The position numbers and the translations under genes were made by a program. From the NCBI RefSeq assembly GCF_019266065.1, contig NZ_LPNR01000096.1:1-64000 (forward strand): 64,000 nt of DNA, written 5' to 3'. The notes beneath the pieces were generated by a model that made no database searches, was not told the origin of the DNA, and was given only the letters and a program-made list of their open reading frames with translations. Each line of letters begins with the position of its first letter. Within the stretch, counting starts at the first letter, position 1. Below are positions 9,975-18,655 of the stretch, piece after piece. The DNA is from Nocardia sp. MH4. GTDB taxonomy: Bacteria > Actinomycetota > Actinomycetes > Mycobacteriales > Mycobacteriaceae.

Positions 9975-10145
9975 ATGAAGTTTGCCGTCCCCGGCTTGGT
10001 CAGTGGCCTGGCCGGCGCGATCCTCGGGGTGATTGCCGTGCTCGGCATCACCGCGGGCGCGCAACAGAATTCGATCCCCGCCCCCGAGACGACCGCTGAT
10101 CCCGGTTCGTCGGTGCTGGGCAACGTGCAGTACGGAAGCCGATGA
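9975..10145 (+). CDS. DUF2613-family membrane mini-protein
   Basis: A 56-residue protein: a single hydrophobic helix (about 7-30, VSGLAGAILGVIAVLGITAG), then a short polar tail ending SSVLGNVQYGSR. This length and the terminal SSVL..VxYG pattern match DUF2613 of mycobacteria and relatives. ATG 9975 is preferred over TTG 9960, since GGAG at 9962-9965 is spaced correctly for it. Its stop overlaps the DUF3068 start (ATGA), implying coupled translation. Function unknown; likely a cytoplasmic-membrane accessory protein. Confidence 0.8.
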   Translation: MKFAVPGLVSGLAGAILGVIAVLGITAGAQQNSIPAPETTADPGSSVLGNVQYGSR

Positions 10146-11215
10146 GCAACGGGCGCAGGCTCATCGCCTGCATTCTCGTCGGGCTCGGCGCGCTGCTGCT
10201 CGCCGCCGCCGTCATGATCCCCACCTACACCGTGGACAAGGTCGCCAAGACCCCGCTGGATCTGCGGATCACCACCGTCGCCAAGAGCGTTCCCGGCGAG
10301 GAAAGCCTGGTGCTGGACGCGAAGTCGCTGACCTCGCCCGAGGGCGCGGCCAAGATCGACAAGAACGTCCCCGTGGTCTCGCAGCGCTTCCTGACCGTCG
10401 AGGAGCCCTCGGGCGCCGACGAGATGACGGTCCAGGCCGGCCAGACCCTGCGTCGCGACGACCGCGACGGCGACACCGGCATCCTCACCGCCTCCATCGA
10501 CCGGGTCACCATCGACCGCGTCACCGGCGAGCCGGTCGCCACCTCGCCCAACGGTTCCCTCGCGGTCACCGTCGACAAGTCGGGCGCCTCGGTGGCCGAC
10601 GCGCTGACCCGTCAGGGTCTGCAGTACCGCTTCCCGATCGGCACCGAGAAGAAGTCCTACCCGTACTTCGACACCAACGCCCGCGCCACCCGGCCCATCG
10701 ACTTCGTCGAGGAGTCCGAGATCAACGGCGTCCCGGTCTACCACTTCCGGCAGTCCATCCCGGTGACGAACATGAACGACGTGGTGCCCGCCGCGACCAA
10801 CAAGCTCACCCTCCCCGCCGCCAAGTGGGGCCTCGAGGGCGACGAGCCGGTCACCATGACCCGCTTCTACACCAACACCCGTGACCTGTGGGTGGAGCCG
10901 AAGACCGGCGCGGTCCTCAAGGGCGGCGAGCAGATCCACCTGTTCTACGGCCGCAGCGCCAACCAGATCGACGTCACCGCGCTGAAGTCGCACCTGGTCT
11001 TCGACGAGGAGACCATCGACGCCCAGATGGCCGTCACCCAGAAGAGCCTCGACAAGCTCGACCTGTTCGGCAAGACCCTGCCGATCATCCTGGGCATCCT
11101 CGGCGCGATCCTGCTCATCGCCGGCGCCGTCCTCGGCGTCCTGAGCGCGGGCGGCTCCGCCGCCCGGCGCACCTACGACCCGCCCACCGAACAACTCCGC
11201 ACCACGAACCTCTAG
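10142..11215 (+). CDS. DUF3068 / PorA-family envelope membrane protein
   Basis: A 357-residue protein with an N-terminal transmembrane helix (about 5-25, LIACILVGLGALLLAAAV), a large extracytoplasmic domain (about 30-305) and a C-terminal helix (about 312-335, LPIILGILGAILLIAGAVLG). The TYTVDKVAKTPLDL start and overall design fit DUF3068, a family found in mycolate-containing actinobacteria and often named PorA family in databases. Direct pore activity is not shown by the sequence. It overlaps the DUF2613 gene by 4 nt and is followed by a strong terminator, so it closes the operon. Confidence 0.82.
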   Translation: MSNGRRLIACILVGLGALLLAAAVMIPTYTVDKVAKTPLDLRITTVAKSVPGEESLVLDAKSLTSPEGAAKIDKNVPVVSQRFLTVEEPSGADEMTVQAGQTLRRDDRDGDTGILTASIDRVTIDRVTGEPVATSPNGSLAVTVDKSGASVADALTRQGLQYRFPIGTEKKSYPYFDTNARATRPIDFVEESEINGVPVYHFRQSIPVTNMNDVVPAATNKLTLPAAKWGLEGDEPVTMTRFYTNTRDLWVEPKTGAVLKGGEQIHLFYGRSANQIDVTALKSHLVFDEETIDAQMAVTQKSLDKLDLFGKTLPIILGILGAILLIAGAVLGVLSAGGSAARRTYDPPTEQLRTTNL

Positions 11216-11229
11216 CTCGGTTCCCCTGC

Positions 11230-11271
11230 ACAACGAAGCCTCCCCGGATCCCTCCGGGGAGGCTTCGTTGT
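11230..11271 (+). terminator. Strong intrinsic-type terminator after DUF3068 gene
   Basis: A perfect 19-bp inverted repeat (11230-11248 and 11253-11271) with a 4-nt loop, 14 bp after the DUF3068 stop. There is no long T tract, as is common in high-GC actinobacteria. It also lies just past the end of the minus-strand gene at 11305, so it can serve both directions. Confidence 0.85.
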
Positions 11272-11304
11272 CTCACGGCCCGAACGCGGACCAGTCCGGC
11301 CGGT

Positions 11305-11649
11305 TCAGCAGGCCCTGACAGCGAGTTCGCTCCGGCAACGCGCCATGGCGTCGACCACCAGCGGTGCGAAGCTCTCCGACAGCAGCCCGATCGTCTGCAA
11401 CATGGGGATGTCGCCGTCCTCGGGCGCCGTCTCGAGCAGTGCCAGCCCGGTGGTCACCGCGCAGCGATCGGTGCCCCGCCGGATGAGCCACCGGCCGGTC
11501 GCACGGGCCCGTTCGGCATCGACGCGCTGTCCCGCGGCGACCACATGCTCGTTCCGGAACAGCGGCACGAACACCTGGTGACACGCGTCGGCCAGCTCGG
11601 CGGGCGCGCGGCCGGGGTCCGGATGTTCGCCGTCAGTGAACCGTGGCAC
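11305..11649 (-). CDS. Small hypothetical cytoplasmic protein
   Basis: About 114 residues, helix-rich, with no signal peptide, membrane segment or recognised domain. Readable parts include ELADACHQVFVPLFRNEHVV and LQTIGLLSESFAPLVVDAMA. The start is uncertain: GTG 11649 is used here, whereas an in-frame TTG at 11697 would lie inside the inverted repeat that precedes lon and has no ribosome binding site. Codon use is like the neighbours. It is divergent from lon. Function unknown. Confidence 0.6.
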   Translation of the reverse strand: MPRFTDGEHPDPGRAPAELADACHQVFVPLFRNEHVVAAGQRVDAERARATGRWLIRRGTDRCAVTTGLALLETAPEDGDIPMLQTIGLLSESFAPLVVDAMARCRSELAVRAC

Positions 11650-11677
11650 GGGTCGGAACAAACCGGTATCCGACTGG

Positions 11678-11698
11678 GTTGAGTGAGCAAAGCTCAAC
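11678..11698 (+). promoter_or_regulatory. HAIR-like element, putative HspR operator of lon
   Basis: GTTGAGT, 7 bases (11685-11691), then GCTCAAC: an inverted repeat with the exact spacing of the HspR-associated inverted repeat CTTGAGT-N7-ACTCAAG. The TTGAGT core is intact on the left; the right core reads GCTCAA instead of ACTCAA. The outermost pair is G..C rather than C..G, but still complementary. It ends 15 bp before the lon ATG, where a bound repressor would block initiation. Confidence 0.75.
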
Positions 11699-11713
11699 TT
11701 TGGAAGGGTCGAT

Positions 11714-14179
11714 ATGACTACAGCTCAGAACCTGCCGGTGCTGTTCCTCACCGATCCGATCGTGCTGCCGGGCATGGTCGTGCCCATCGAATTGGACGAA
11801 TCCGCGCAGGCCGCCATCGACGCCGCGCAGGCCGGGAAGACCGGCGCTGTGCTCGTCGCGCCCCGCCTCGACGAGGGGTACGCGTCCTACGGCGTCGTGG
11901 CCACGATCGAGCAGGTCGGACGGATGCGCGGCGGCGCGCCCGCCGCCGTGCTCAAGGCCGAGCGCAGGGCGCGGATCGGGCACGGCGTGACCGGGCCGGG
12001 CGCCGCCCTGTGGGTGGAGGCCGAACTCGTCGAGGAGCCCGCTCCCGACGCGCGCACCACCGAGCTCGCCGCCGAATACAAGAAGCTGGTCGTCGCGGTG
12101 CTCCAGCGGCGCGAGGCGTGGCAGATCATCGACATCGTCAATCAGCTCGACAAGCCCGAAGCCATCGCCGACACGGCGGGCTACGCCCCGTACCTGACCA
12201 ACGACCAGAAGCGCGAACTACTCGAGACCCCCGAGGTCGCCGCTCGCCTGACCAAGCAGATCGAGTGGATCAAGGACCACATCGCCGAGGTCGAGGTCAC
12301 CGACAAGATCTCCGAGGACGTCCGCGAGGGCATGGAGAAGAGCCAGCGCGAGTTCCTGCTCCGCCAGCAGCTCAACGCCATCCGCAAGGAGCTCGGCGAG
12401 GACGAACCCGACGGCGCCGACGACTACCGCACCCGCGTGGAGAACGCCGACCTGCCCGAGAACGTGCGCGCCGAGGCGCTGCGCGAGGTCGGCAGGCTCG
12501 AGCGGGCCAGCGATCAGAGCCCGGAATCGGGCTGGATCCGCACCTGGCTCGACACCGTCCTGGACCTGCCGTGGACGGTGAAAACCGAGGACAGCACCGA
12601 TGTCTCGGCCGCGCGCGCCGTGCTCGACGCCGATCACCACGGTCTGGACGAGGTGAAGGACCGCATGGTCGAGTACCTGGCCGTGCGTGCGCGCCGGGCC
12701 GCGCGTGGTCTGGAGGTCGTCGGCGGACGTGGCTCGGGCGCCGTGCTCGTGCTGGTCGGTCCGCCCGGTGTCGGCAAGACCTCGCTGGGTGAGTCGGTCG
12801 CGAAGGCGCTGGGCCGCAAGTTCGTTCGCGTCGCCCTGGGCGGCGTGCGCGACGAGGCCGAGATCCGTGGCCACCGGCGCACCTACGTGGGCGCGCTGCC
12901 CGGCCGGATCGTGCGTGCGGTGAAGGAGGCGGGGTCGATGAATCCCGTCGTCCTGCTGGACGAGATCGACAAGGTCGGCTCCGACTTCCGCGGCGACCCG
13001 GCGGCGGCGCTGCTCGAGGTCCTCGACCCCGCGCAGAACCACACCTTCCGCGATCACTACCTCGACCTGGACCTCGACCTGTCGAACGTCCTGTTCATCG
13101 CGACCGCCAACGTCATGGACACCATTCCCGGCCCCCTGCTGGACCGCATGGAGCTCATCACCGTCGACGGCTACACCGAGGCCGACAAGGTGGCCATCGC
13201 CCGCGACTTCCTGGTGCCCCGGCAGCTGGAACGCAACGCGCTGACCGCCGAGGAGGTCTCGATCACCGACGCGGCGCTGCGCGAGATCGCGGCGAACTAC
13301 ACCAGGGAAGCCGGTGTGCGCCAGATGGAGCGCCTGGTGGCGAAGGCCCTGCGCAAGGCGGCGACCCGCCTGGTCACCGGCGATGCCGCCGACGAGAACA
13401 CCCTGGTCGACAAGGGCGCGCTGGGCGAGGGCGCCGTGCTCGGGTACGACCCGGGGCTCGGCTACGACAACGTCATCGATATCGAGTCCGGTCCGCAGCC
13501 GGCCGGTCAGCTGACGAGTCTCGTGGTCGACGTCGAGAACCTGACCGACTACCTCGGCCGTCCCCGCTTCACCCCGGACTCGGTGGAACGCACCGCCGTC
13601 CCCGGCGTGGCGACGGGCCTGGCGGTCACCGGCGCCGGCGGCGATGTGCTCTACATCGAGGCCAACGCCGCCGAGGGCGAGCGCGCCCTGACCCTGACCG
13701 GTCAGCTGGGCGATGTGATGAAGGAATCGGCGCAGATCGCGCTGACCTACGTGCGCTCGCACCTCGAGGAGATCGGCATCGAGCCGAAGGTCCTGGACCG
13801 CAACATCCACATCCACTTCCCGGCGGGTGCGGTGCCCAAGGACGGACCGTCGGCGGGCGTCACCATGGTGACCGCCCTGGTGTCGCTGGCGCTGGGCCGT
13901 CAGGTGCGCGGTGATGTCGGCATGACCGGCGAGGTCACGCTGAACGGGCGGGTGCTGCCGATCGGTGGCGTGAAGCAGAAGCTGCTCGCCGCCCAGCGCG
14001 CCGGGCTGAAGACCGTCTTCATCCCGGCCCGCAACGAACCGGACCTCGACGAGGTCCCGGCCGAGGTGCTGGCCGCCCTGGATGTCCGCCCCGTCGCCGA
14101 CGTGGCCGAGATCCTGGCCTACGCCATCGAGCCGATCGCCGAACCGGCCGCCGACGGCAGCTTCGCCGTCAGCGCCTGA
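11714..14179 (+). CDS. lon: ATP-dependent protease La (Lon)
   Basis: An 821-residue LonA protease. Seen in order: N-terminal substrate-binding domain ([20 protein letters not shown]), long coiled-coil, AAA+ module with Walker [10 protein letters not shown] (about 349-357) and Walker [10 protein letters not shown], then the protease domain with the Ser-Lys dyad in KDGPSAG (S713) and IGGVKQK (K754). Length is normal for actinobacterial Lon. ATG 11714 follows GGAAGGG at 11702-11708. It degrades misfolded and selected regulatory proteins in the cytoplasm. The HAIR-like repeat just upstream indicates heat-shock control by HspR, as described for lon in Streptomyces. Confidence 0.97.
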   Translation: MTTAQNLPVLFLTDPIVLPGMVVPIELDESAQAAIDAAQAGKTGAVLVAPRLDEGYASYGVVATIEQVGRMRGGAPAAVLKAERRARIGHGVTGPGAALWVEAELVEEPAPDARTTELAAEYKKLVVAVLQRREAWQIIDIVNQLDKPEAIADTAGYAPYLTNDQKRELLETPEVAARLTKQIEWIKDHIAEVEVTDKISEDVREGMEKSQREFLLRQQLNAIRKELGEDEPDGADDYRTRVENADLPENVRAEALREVGRLERASDQSPESGWIRTWLDTVLDLPWTVKTEDSTDVSAARAVLDADHHGLDEVKDRMVEYLAVRARRAARGLEVVGGRGSGAVLVLVGPPGVGKTSLGESVAKALGRKFVRVALGGVRDEAEIRGHRRTYVGALPGRIVRAVKEAGSMNPVVLLDEIDKVGSDFRGDPAAALLEVLDPAQNHTFRDHYLDLDLDLSNVLFIATANVMDTIPGPLLDRMELITVDGYTEADKVAIARDFLVPRQLERNALTAEEVSITDAALREIAANYTREAGVRQMERLVAKALRKAATRLVTGDAADENTLVDKGALGEGAVLGYDPGLGYDNVIDIESGPQPAGQLTSLVVDVENLTDYLGRPRFTPDSVERTAVPGVATGLAVTGAGGDVLYIEANAAEGERALTLTGQLGDVMKESAQIALTYVRSHLEEIGIEPKVLDRNIHIHFPAGAVPKDGPSAGVTMVTALVSLALGRQVRGDVGMTGEVTLNGRVLPIGGVKQKLLAAQRAGLKTVFIPARNEPDLDEVPAEVLAALDVRPVADVAEILAYAIEPIAEPAADGSFAVSA

Positions 14180-14187
14180 CCCACCAC

Positions 14188-14226
14188 CGAACGGGCCGTG
14201 CACACCACCTGTGCACGGCCCGTTCG
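14188..14226. terminator. Bidirectional terminator between lon and thioesterase
   Basis: A perfect 17-bp stem (14188-14204 / 14210-14226) with loop CCACC. It sits between the convergent ends of lon (14179) and the thioesterase gene (14240), so it can stop transcription from both sides. Confidence 0.85.
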
Positions 14227-14239
14227 CTGTCCGTGAGAG

Positions 14240-14827
14240 CTATCGGCTGACGGTCGGCGGCAGTGCGGGCGCCTCCTCGGGCGCCGGGGTGACGATGGCC
14301 AGTTGGTCGGTGACGTAGCTGTCCTGGTCGTCGGTGTCGTCGTCCTCGTCGTCGAACTCGGTGTCCTCGTCGGCGCCCGCCTCCGCGACCCGCTCGAGGT
14401 CCTTCTCGACCCGTCGCGTCGTGCCCTGGGCGACCGCGCACAGGATCGGCTCCTCGCCCTCGGTCTCGGCGTAGACGTCGCAGTGGGTGACGGCCTGACG
14501 GCGGGTGGCGCCGAGCACGGTGGCGTGCACCCGCAGCCGCTCGCCGAGGGCGGGACGCAGGTAGGTGATGGTGAAGCCGCCGGTCAGCACGTTGGGACCC
14601 AGAACGGTGCCCGCGGCGAAGGTGAGCGCGTTGTCGGCCGCGTAGGCCAGCACGCCACCGTGCACGAATCCGAACTGCTGACCGTGCTCGGGCTGGATCT
14701 CGATCACCAGTGTGGCCGCACCGTCCCCGAATTCCGTGAGTTCGGTGCCGACGAGTCGGGCGAACGGTTGCGCGGCGAGTACCTGGCGGGCCAGGTCGAG
14801 GTCGAGGGTGGTGGCTTCGGTCGGCAT
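14240..14827 (-). CDS. PaaI-type hot-dog thioesterase with acidic C-terminal tail
   Basis: 195 residues. The first 140 form a hot-dog fold: FGFVHGGVLAYAADNALTFA carries the HGG motif and the acidic residue (D in AADN) expected of PaaI/YdiI acyl-CoA thioesterases, followed by the strand GGFTITYLRPALGERLRV. It probably hydrolyses an acyl- or aryl-CoA. Odd: residues about 148-172 are almost purely Asp/Glu (DTEFDDEDDDTDDQD), and are followed by a Pro/Ala tail; PaaI enzymes normally end near residue 140. ATG 14827 is used. It is divergent from dinB2. Confidence 0.85.
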   Translation of the reverse strand: MPTEATTLDLDLARQVLAAQPFARLVGTELTEFGDGAATLVIEIQPEHGQQFGFVHGGVLAYAADNALTFAAGTVLGPNVLTGGFTITYLRPALGERLRVHATVLGATRRQAVTHCDVYAETEGEEPILCAVAQGTTRRVEKDLERVAEAGADEDTEFDDEDDDTDDQDSYVTDQLAIVTPAPEEAPALPPTVSR

Positions 14828-14975
14828 CGGGTGTTCCGTTCTTCGAGCTCGGTCGTGACATCGGTTGGCGCGCTACGGATATTGCCATCCTGGGGCGGTG
14901 ACGAGTACGCCAGTGCCGCACCGCGAGCTGCCCGGTTGCGCCGTTTTGTCGGTACCGTGCGGTAATACTTCACCC

Positions 14976-16058
14976 GTGCCCCAGTGGCTGCTGCATGTCG
15001 ATCTCGACCAGTTCCAGGCGGCGGTGGAATTCCGGCGTCGTCCTGAGCTGCGCGGACTGCCGGTCATCGTGGGCGGCGAGGGCGATCCGGCGCAGCCGCG
15101 CAAGGTCGTCACCTGCGCGTCCTATCCGGCCAGGGCCTTCGGCGTGCGCGCGGGGATGCCGTTGAAGATGGCGCAGCGCAAGTGCCCGGAGGGCGTGTTC
15201 CTGCCGGTCGACATGGCCGCCTACGAGGTGGCCTCCGACGAGATCATGGCGACGCTCGGCCGGGTCGCCGGGGCCGTCGAGGTGTGGGGCATGGACGAGG
15301 CGTTCGTGGCCACCGACGGTGACCCGTGGCGGCTGGCCGCCGAGATCCGCCGTGCCGTCACCGAGCTGGGTCTGACCTGCTCGGTCGGCATCGGCGACAA
15401 CAAGCTCACCGCGAAACTGGCCACCGGTTTCGCCAAGTCGACCGGCAAGACCTCCGCCGAGCCCGAGCACGACCCGGGCGCGGCGGCCGGGGTGTTCGAA
15501 CTGACCGCGGCGAACTGGGCCGAGCTGATGGGCCACCGCCCCACCGACGCGCTATGGGGCGTCGGGGCCCGGATCGCCAAGCGGATGGCCGAGCTGGACA
15601 TCGTCACCGTCGCCGATCTGATGGCCGCCGACCGGCAGCGCCTGGCCGCCGAGTTCGGCCCGAACACCGGCCCCTACCTGTGGGTCCTCGGTCACGGCAA
15701 GGGCGACACCGAACTCTCGACCACCCCGCGGATACCGGTGGGCCGCAGCAAGTCCGAGACCTTCCCGCACGATCTGACCGACCCGGACGAGATCCGCCGC
15801 GAAGTCGCGCGCCTGGCCACCGAGGTCGCCGAGGAGATGATCGAGCACCAGCGCATCAGCACCCGGGTCGCGGTCACGGTCCGCACGAAAACCTTCTACA
15901 CCCGCAGCAAGCAGCGCAAACTCCCCCAACCGACCGCCGACGTCGCCACCATCGTCGACACCGCCCTGGCCATCATCGACCGCTTCGAACTCGACCGCCC
16001 CATCCGCCTCCTCGGCGTCCGCCTCGAACTCCTCCCGCCCGACGCGCCGGGCGGTTGA
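14976..16058 (+). CDS. dinB2: DNA polymerase IV, DinB2 type
   Basis: A 360-residue Y-family polymerase. Start GTG 14976 gives VPQWLLHVDLDQFQAAVEF, aligned with DinB2/DinP of mycobacteria; the frame stays open upstream but without resemblance. Metal-binding residues are D9 and D107/E108 (VEVWGMDEAF). Helix-hairpin-helix ALWGVGARIAKRM and little-finger strands (RVAVTVRTKTFYTRS) follow. No beta-clamp motif of the QLxLF kind is evident at the C terminus. Notable: the steric-gate position, Phe/Tyr in most Y-family polymerases and Leu14 in M. smegmatis DinB2, is Gln14 here. Translesion synthesis and tolerance of oxidised or ribonucleotides are the known DinB2 roles. I see no SOS box upstream. Confidence 0.92.
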   Translation: MPQWLLHVDLDQFQAAVEFRRRPELRGLPVIVGGEGDPAQPRKVVTCASYPARAFGVRAGMPLKMAQRKCPEGVFLPVDMAAYEVASDEIMATLGRVAGAVEVWGMDEAFVATDGDPWRLAAEIRRAVTELGLTCSVGIGDNKLTAKLATGFAKSTGKTSAEPEHDPGAAAGVFELTAANWAELMGHRPTDALWGVGARIAKRMAELDIVTVADLMAADRQRLAAEFGPNTGPYLWVLGHGKGDTELSTTPRIPVGRSKSETFPHDLTDPDEIRREVARLATEVAEEMIEHQRISTRVAVTVRTKTFYTRSKQRKLPQPTADVATIVDTALAIIDRFELDRPIRLLGVRLELLPPDAPGG

Positions 16059-16110
16059 GCACCTCGGCGGGGTCTGCCGGTGCGCTGGTTCGCCTCGTAT
16101 GCTCGGACCC

Positions 16111-17106
16111 ATGGATTACTCCGCGATGGTGGCCCGTGAATCCGACGGTGGGATCGTGCTCGCTCGTGAGCAGGTCGGGGAGGATTTCCTCGGCGAGGGC
16201 GAGGTGACGATCAAGGTTCATTACTCGAGCGCCAACTACAAGGATCTCCTGGCGATCACGCCGCGCGGCGGCGTGGTGCGCAACTATCCGATCGTGCCCG
16301 GCATCGACCTCACCGGTGAGGTGGTCGCGTCCGAGACCGACGACTTCGCCCCCGGCGATCAGGTGATCGCGCACGGCTACGAGCTCGGTGTCTCGCGCAA
16401 CGGTGGTTTCGCCGAGTACGCGCGGGTGCCCGCCGAATGGGTGGTCCGCCTGGACGGCCTGGACACCAGGGACGCCGCCACGATCGGCACGGCAGGCTTC
16501 ACCGCGGCGATGAGCGTGCAGGCCCTGCTCGACAACGGTCTCACCCCCGACGACGGCGCGGTCCTGGTCACCGGCGCGACCGGCGGCGTCGGCACCGTCG
16601 CCATCGACATCCTCTCCGGCCTCGGCTTCGAGGTCATCGCCTCCACCGGCAAGACCGACGCGAGCGACCTGCTGGCCGAGCTGGGCGCCAACGAGGTCAT
16701 CGGCCGCCTCCCGCTGGACCCGGACGCCAAGCCGCGCCCGCTCAACAAGGCGGTCTGGGCTTCGGCGGTCGACAGCGTCGGTGGCGCTTCCCTGGCCCAC
16801 GTCCTGAGCGCCATCGGCTACGGCGGCGCCGTCGCGGCCAGCGGCCTCACCGGCGGCGCCGAACTGCCCGCCACCGTGCTGCCGTTCATCCTGCGCGGTG
16901 TCAGCCTGCTCGGCATCGACTCGGTGTTCCTGCCGATCGAGAAGCGTCGTGCGCTGTGGACCGCACTGGGCAAAGAGCTGCGCCCGCAGCACCTCTCGAC
17001 GATCGAGTCGTTCGCCCCGATCACCGAGGTGGACCGAGTGCTGCGATCGATCAAGGACGGCACCCATTCCGGTCGCACGGTGATCGGGGTGGCGGGCGAG
17101 TTCTGA
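16111..17106 (+). CDS. AcuI/YhdH-family NADPH-dependent acrylyl-CoA reductase (MDR superfamily)
   Basis: 331 residues. VHYSSANYKDLLAIT and the zinc-free MDR pattern identify the YhdH/AcuI group. The nucleotide site is GATGGVGTVAIDILSGLGFE followed by VIASTGK (NADPH preference). The family reduces acrylyl-CoA to propionyl-CoA or acts as a quinone/enal reductase; the substrate here is not fixed by the sequence. ATG 16111 is chosen over an in-frame start 12 bp earlier because MDYSAMVARE aligns with family starts. Likely monocistronic, 52 bp after dinB2. Confidence 0.88.
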   Translation: MDYSAMVARESDGGIVLAREQVGEDFLGEGEVTIKVHYSSANYKDLLAITPRGGVVRNYPIVPGIDLTGEVVASETDDFAPGDQVIAHGYELGVSRNGGFAEYARVPAEWVVRLDGLDTRDAATIGTAGFTAAMSVQALLDNGLTPDDGAVLVTGATGGVGTVAIDILSGLGFEVIASTGKTDASDLLAELGANEVIGRLPLDPDAKPRPLNKAVWASAVDSVGGASLAHVLSAIGYGGAVAASGLTGGAELPATVLPFILRGVSLLGIDSVFLPIEKRRALWTALGKELRPQHLSTIESFAPITEVDRVLRSIKDGTHSGRTVIGVAGEF

Positions 17107-17159
17107 GCGGACCGGAGCACACCGTCGGCTGTCGACGGCGTACCGAGCGTCGCGCAGCC

Positions 17160-18653
17160 CTACTTCGCCGGGAACGATGGAGGGAACAGCTCCTCGACCG
17201 GCCTGCGCAGATAGTCGCGCTCGGAGTACGCCGCGCGCATCCGATCGAACAGCCCTTGCGCGCGGCACGACATCGCGGACAGGTCGATGCCGGGAATCGC
17301 GCCGTCCCGCAGGGTGATTCGTCCGGCGACCATCGAGAAGTCCGCCGCCCGCGCGGTGCTGTTCATGCACAGGGTGCGGATCGGATCATCGAGGACACCG
17401 TCGCGGGGATCGTCGAGGCGGAAGGCGACCAGGTCGGCGGTCGCCCCGGCCGCGAGTCTGCCCAGGTCGGGGCGTCGTAGGGCGTCCGCGCCGCCGAGCG
17501 TGGCCGCCGTCAGATACTCGCCGTAGGTCGCGCCGTCGAGCCGACGGGTGAGCAGTTTGGCGATGGTGACGCCGATGTCGATGCCGCGCACCAGATCCGG
17601 TGGGAAGGAGTCGGTGCCCAGCGCGATCCGCACGCCCGCCGCGCGGTAGCGGTCGAAGGTGTCCAGCGCCGAGGCGTGCCTGGCCGAGGTGAGCGGGCAG
17701 TGCACGATCGTGGCCCCCGACGCGGCCAGGGTGCCGAGATCGTGGTCGGTGTCCGCGTCGACCTGCGGGTGCGCGTCGAGGTAGATGCCGTGGGGGATCA
17801 GCAGATTCGGCCCGAGCAGTCCGGTCCGCGCCAGCACTTCCAGCGGCGGTGCGGCGAAGCGTTCCAGGATGAACTCGCGCTCCACCAATCCTTGGAGCGC
17901 GTGCAGGCGGACCAGGGCGCCGCTCGCCGAGGCGAGCTCGGCCGTGCGCCGCATCAGCTCCTCGGTGAGCGTCTCGATCCGGCACGGCAGCAGCGTGCCG
18001 TGCACGAGATCGGAGCCGCGCTCCGCGGCCCAGTCGAGAAACCTGGCCGCACCATCGAATCCGGCGCGGCCGAGTTCGTCGTTCCAGTAGACGGACCGCG
18101 TGCCGTCCGCGTCCACCACGTTGACCCCACCGCGATACGCGGGGCCGAGGTACACCCGCAGCCCGAGCCGTTGCGCCGCCTCGGCCATCGCGACGGCGTC
18201 GTCGAACGTCTCGGCCCAGTCGCTGTGTACTTCCGAGGCGATCGGCATCGCCGTCGTCACTCCGTGCAGCAGCAATTGGACGAAGCTGTATTCGCGGATG
18301 AACGCCCGCTCCTCGGCGTCGAAGACCGCCCGCCGTCGATGCGTGGCATAGTCCCGTGACCAGTGCAGGCCCAGACCCAGCTCGCGCGACTGCCACGAAT
18401 CCAGAATCGTGTGGTCGATATCGGCGAGCGCGTCGAGATCGATGAGGCCGGGCAGCAACAGCGCGTTCCCGAGATCGATCACCTCGTCGGCCGGTTCCGC
18501 GCCGCGTGGCCCGACGGCCACGATGCGTGAACCCGCCACCACCACTTCGGCATCGGTGAGCAGCACGTGCCCACCCGCCGAGTCCGCCGCAGCGGCCTCG
18601 GTGCGCTCGGCGGAATACGCCAGCACATGCCGTGCGCGAATACTTCGTCGCAC
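17160..18653 (-). CDS. Amidohydrolase-superfamily protein lacking the usual HxH motif
   Basis: 497 residues with the composite sandwich/TIM-barrel layout of chlorohydrolase/deaminase-type amidohydrolases. H251 (VRLHALQG), H288 (IPHGIYLDAH) and D348 (LGTDSF) match the later metal and catalytic positions. The first-strand HxH, normally PGLIDxHxH, is here PGLIDLDALADIDH (D74, L76), so metal binding must differ or be absent. It is the last gene of a seven-gene operon, 2 bp after the CodA-like gene. It may process the product of that enzyme, or be a divergent hydrolase for the transported compound. Substrate unknown. Confidence 0.8.
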   Translation of the reverse strand: MRRSIRARHVLAYSAERTEAAAADSAGGHVLLTDAEVVVAGSRIVAVGPRGAEPADEVIDLGNALLLPGLIDLDALADIDHTILDSWQSRELGLGLHWSRDYATHRRRAVFDAEERAFIREYSFVQLLLHGVTTAMPIASEVHSDWAETFDDAVAMAEAAQRLGLRVYLGPAYRGGVNVVDADGTRSVYWNDELGRAGFDGAARFLDWAAERGSDLVHGTLLPCRIETLTEELMRRTAELASASGALVRLHALQGLVEREFILERFAAPPLEVLARTGLLGPNLLIPHGIYLDAHPQVDADTDHDLGTLAASGATIVHCPLTSARHASALDTFDRYRAAGVRIALGTDSFPPDLVRGIDIGVTIAKLLTRRLDGATYGEYLTAATLGGADALRRPDLGRLAAGATADLVAFRLDDPRDGVLDDPIRTLCMNSTARAADFSMVAGRITLRDGAIPGIDLSAMSCRAQGLFDRMRAAYSERDYLRRPVEELFPPSFPAK

Positions 18654-18655
18654 GC

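Noticed and set aside
11305..11697. TTG 11697 as start of the small gene before lon
   Set aside because: It lies inside the HAIR-like repeat and lacks a ribosome binding site; the GTG at 11649 is kept as a tentative start.
14828..14975. SOS (LexA) box upstream of dinB2
   Set aside because: No TCGAAC-N4-GTTCGA-like dyad found in the interval.
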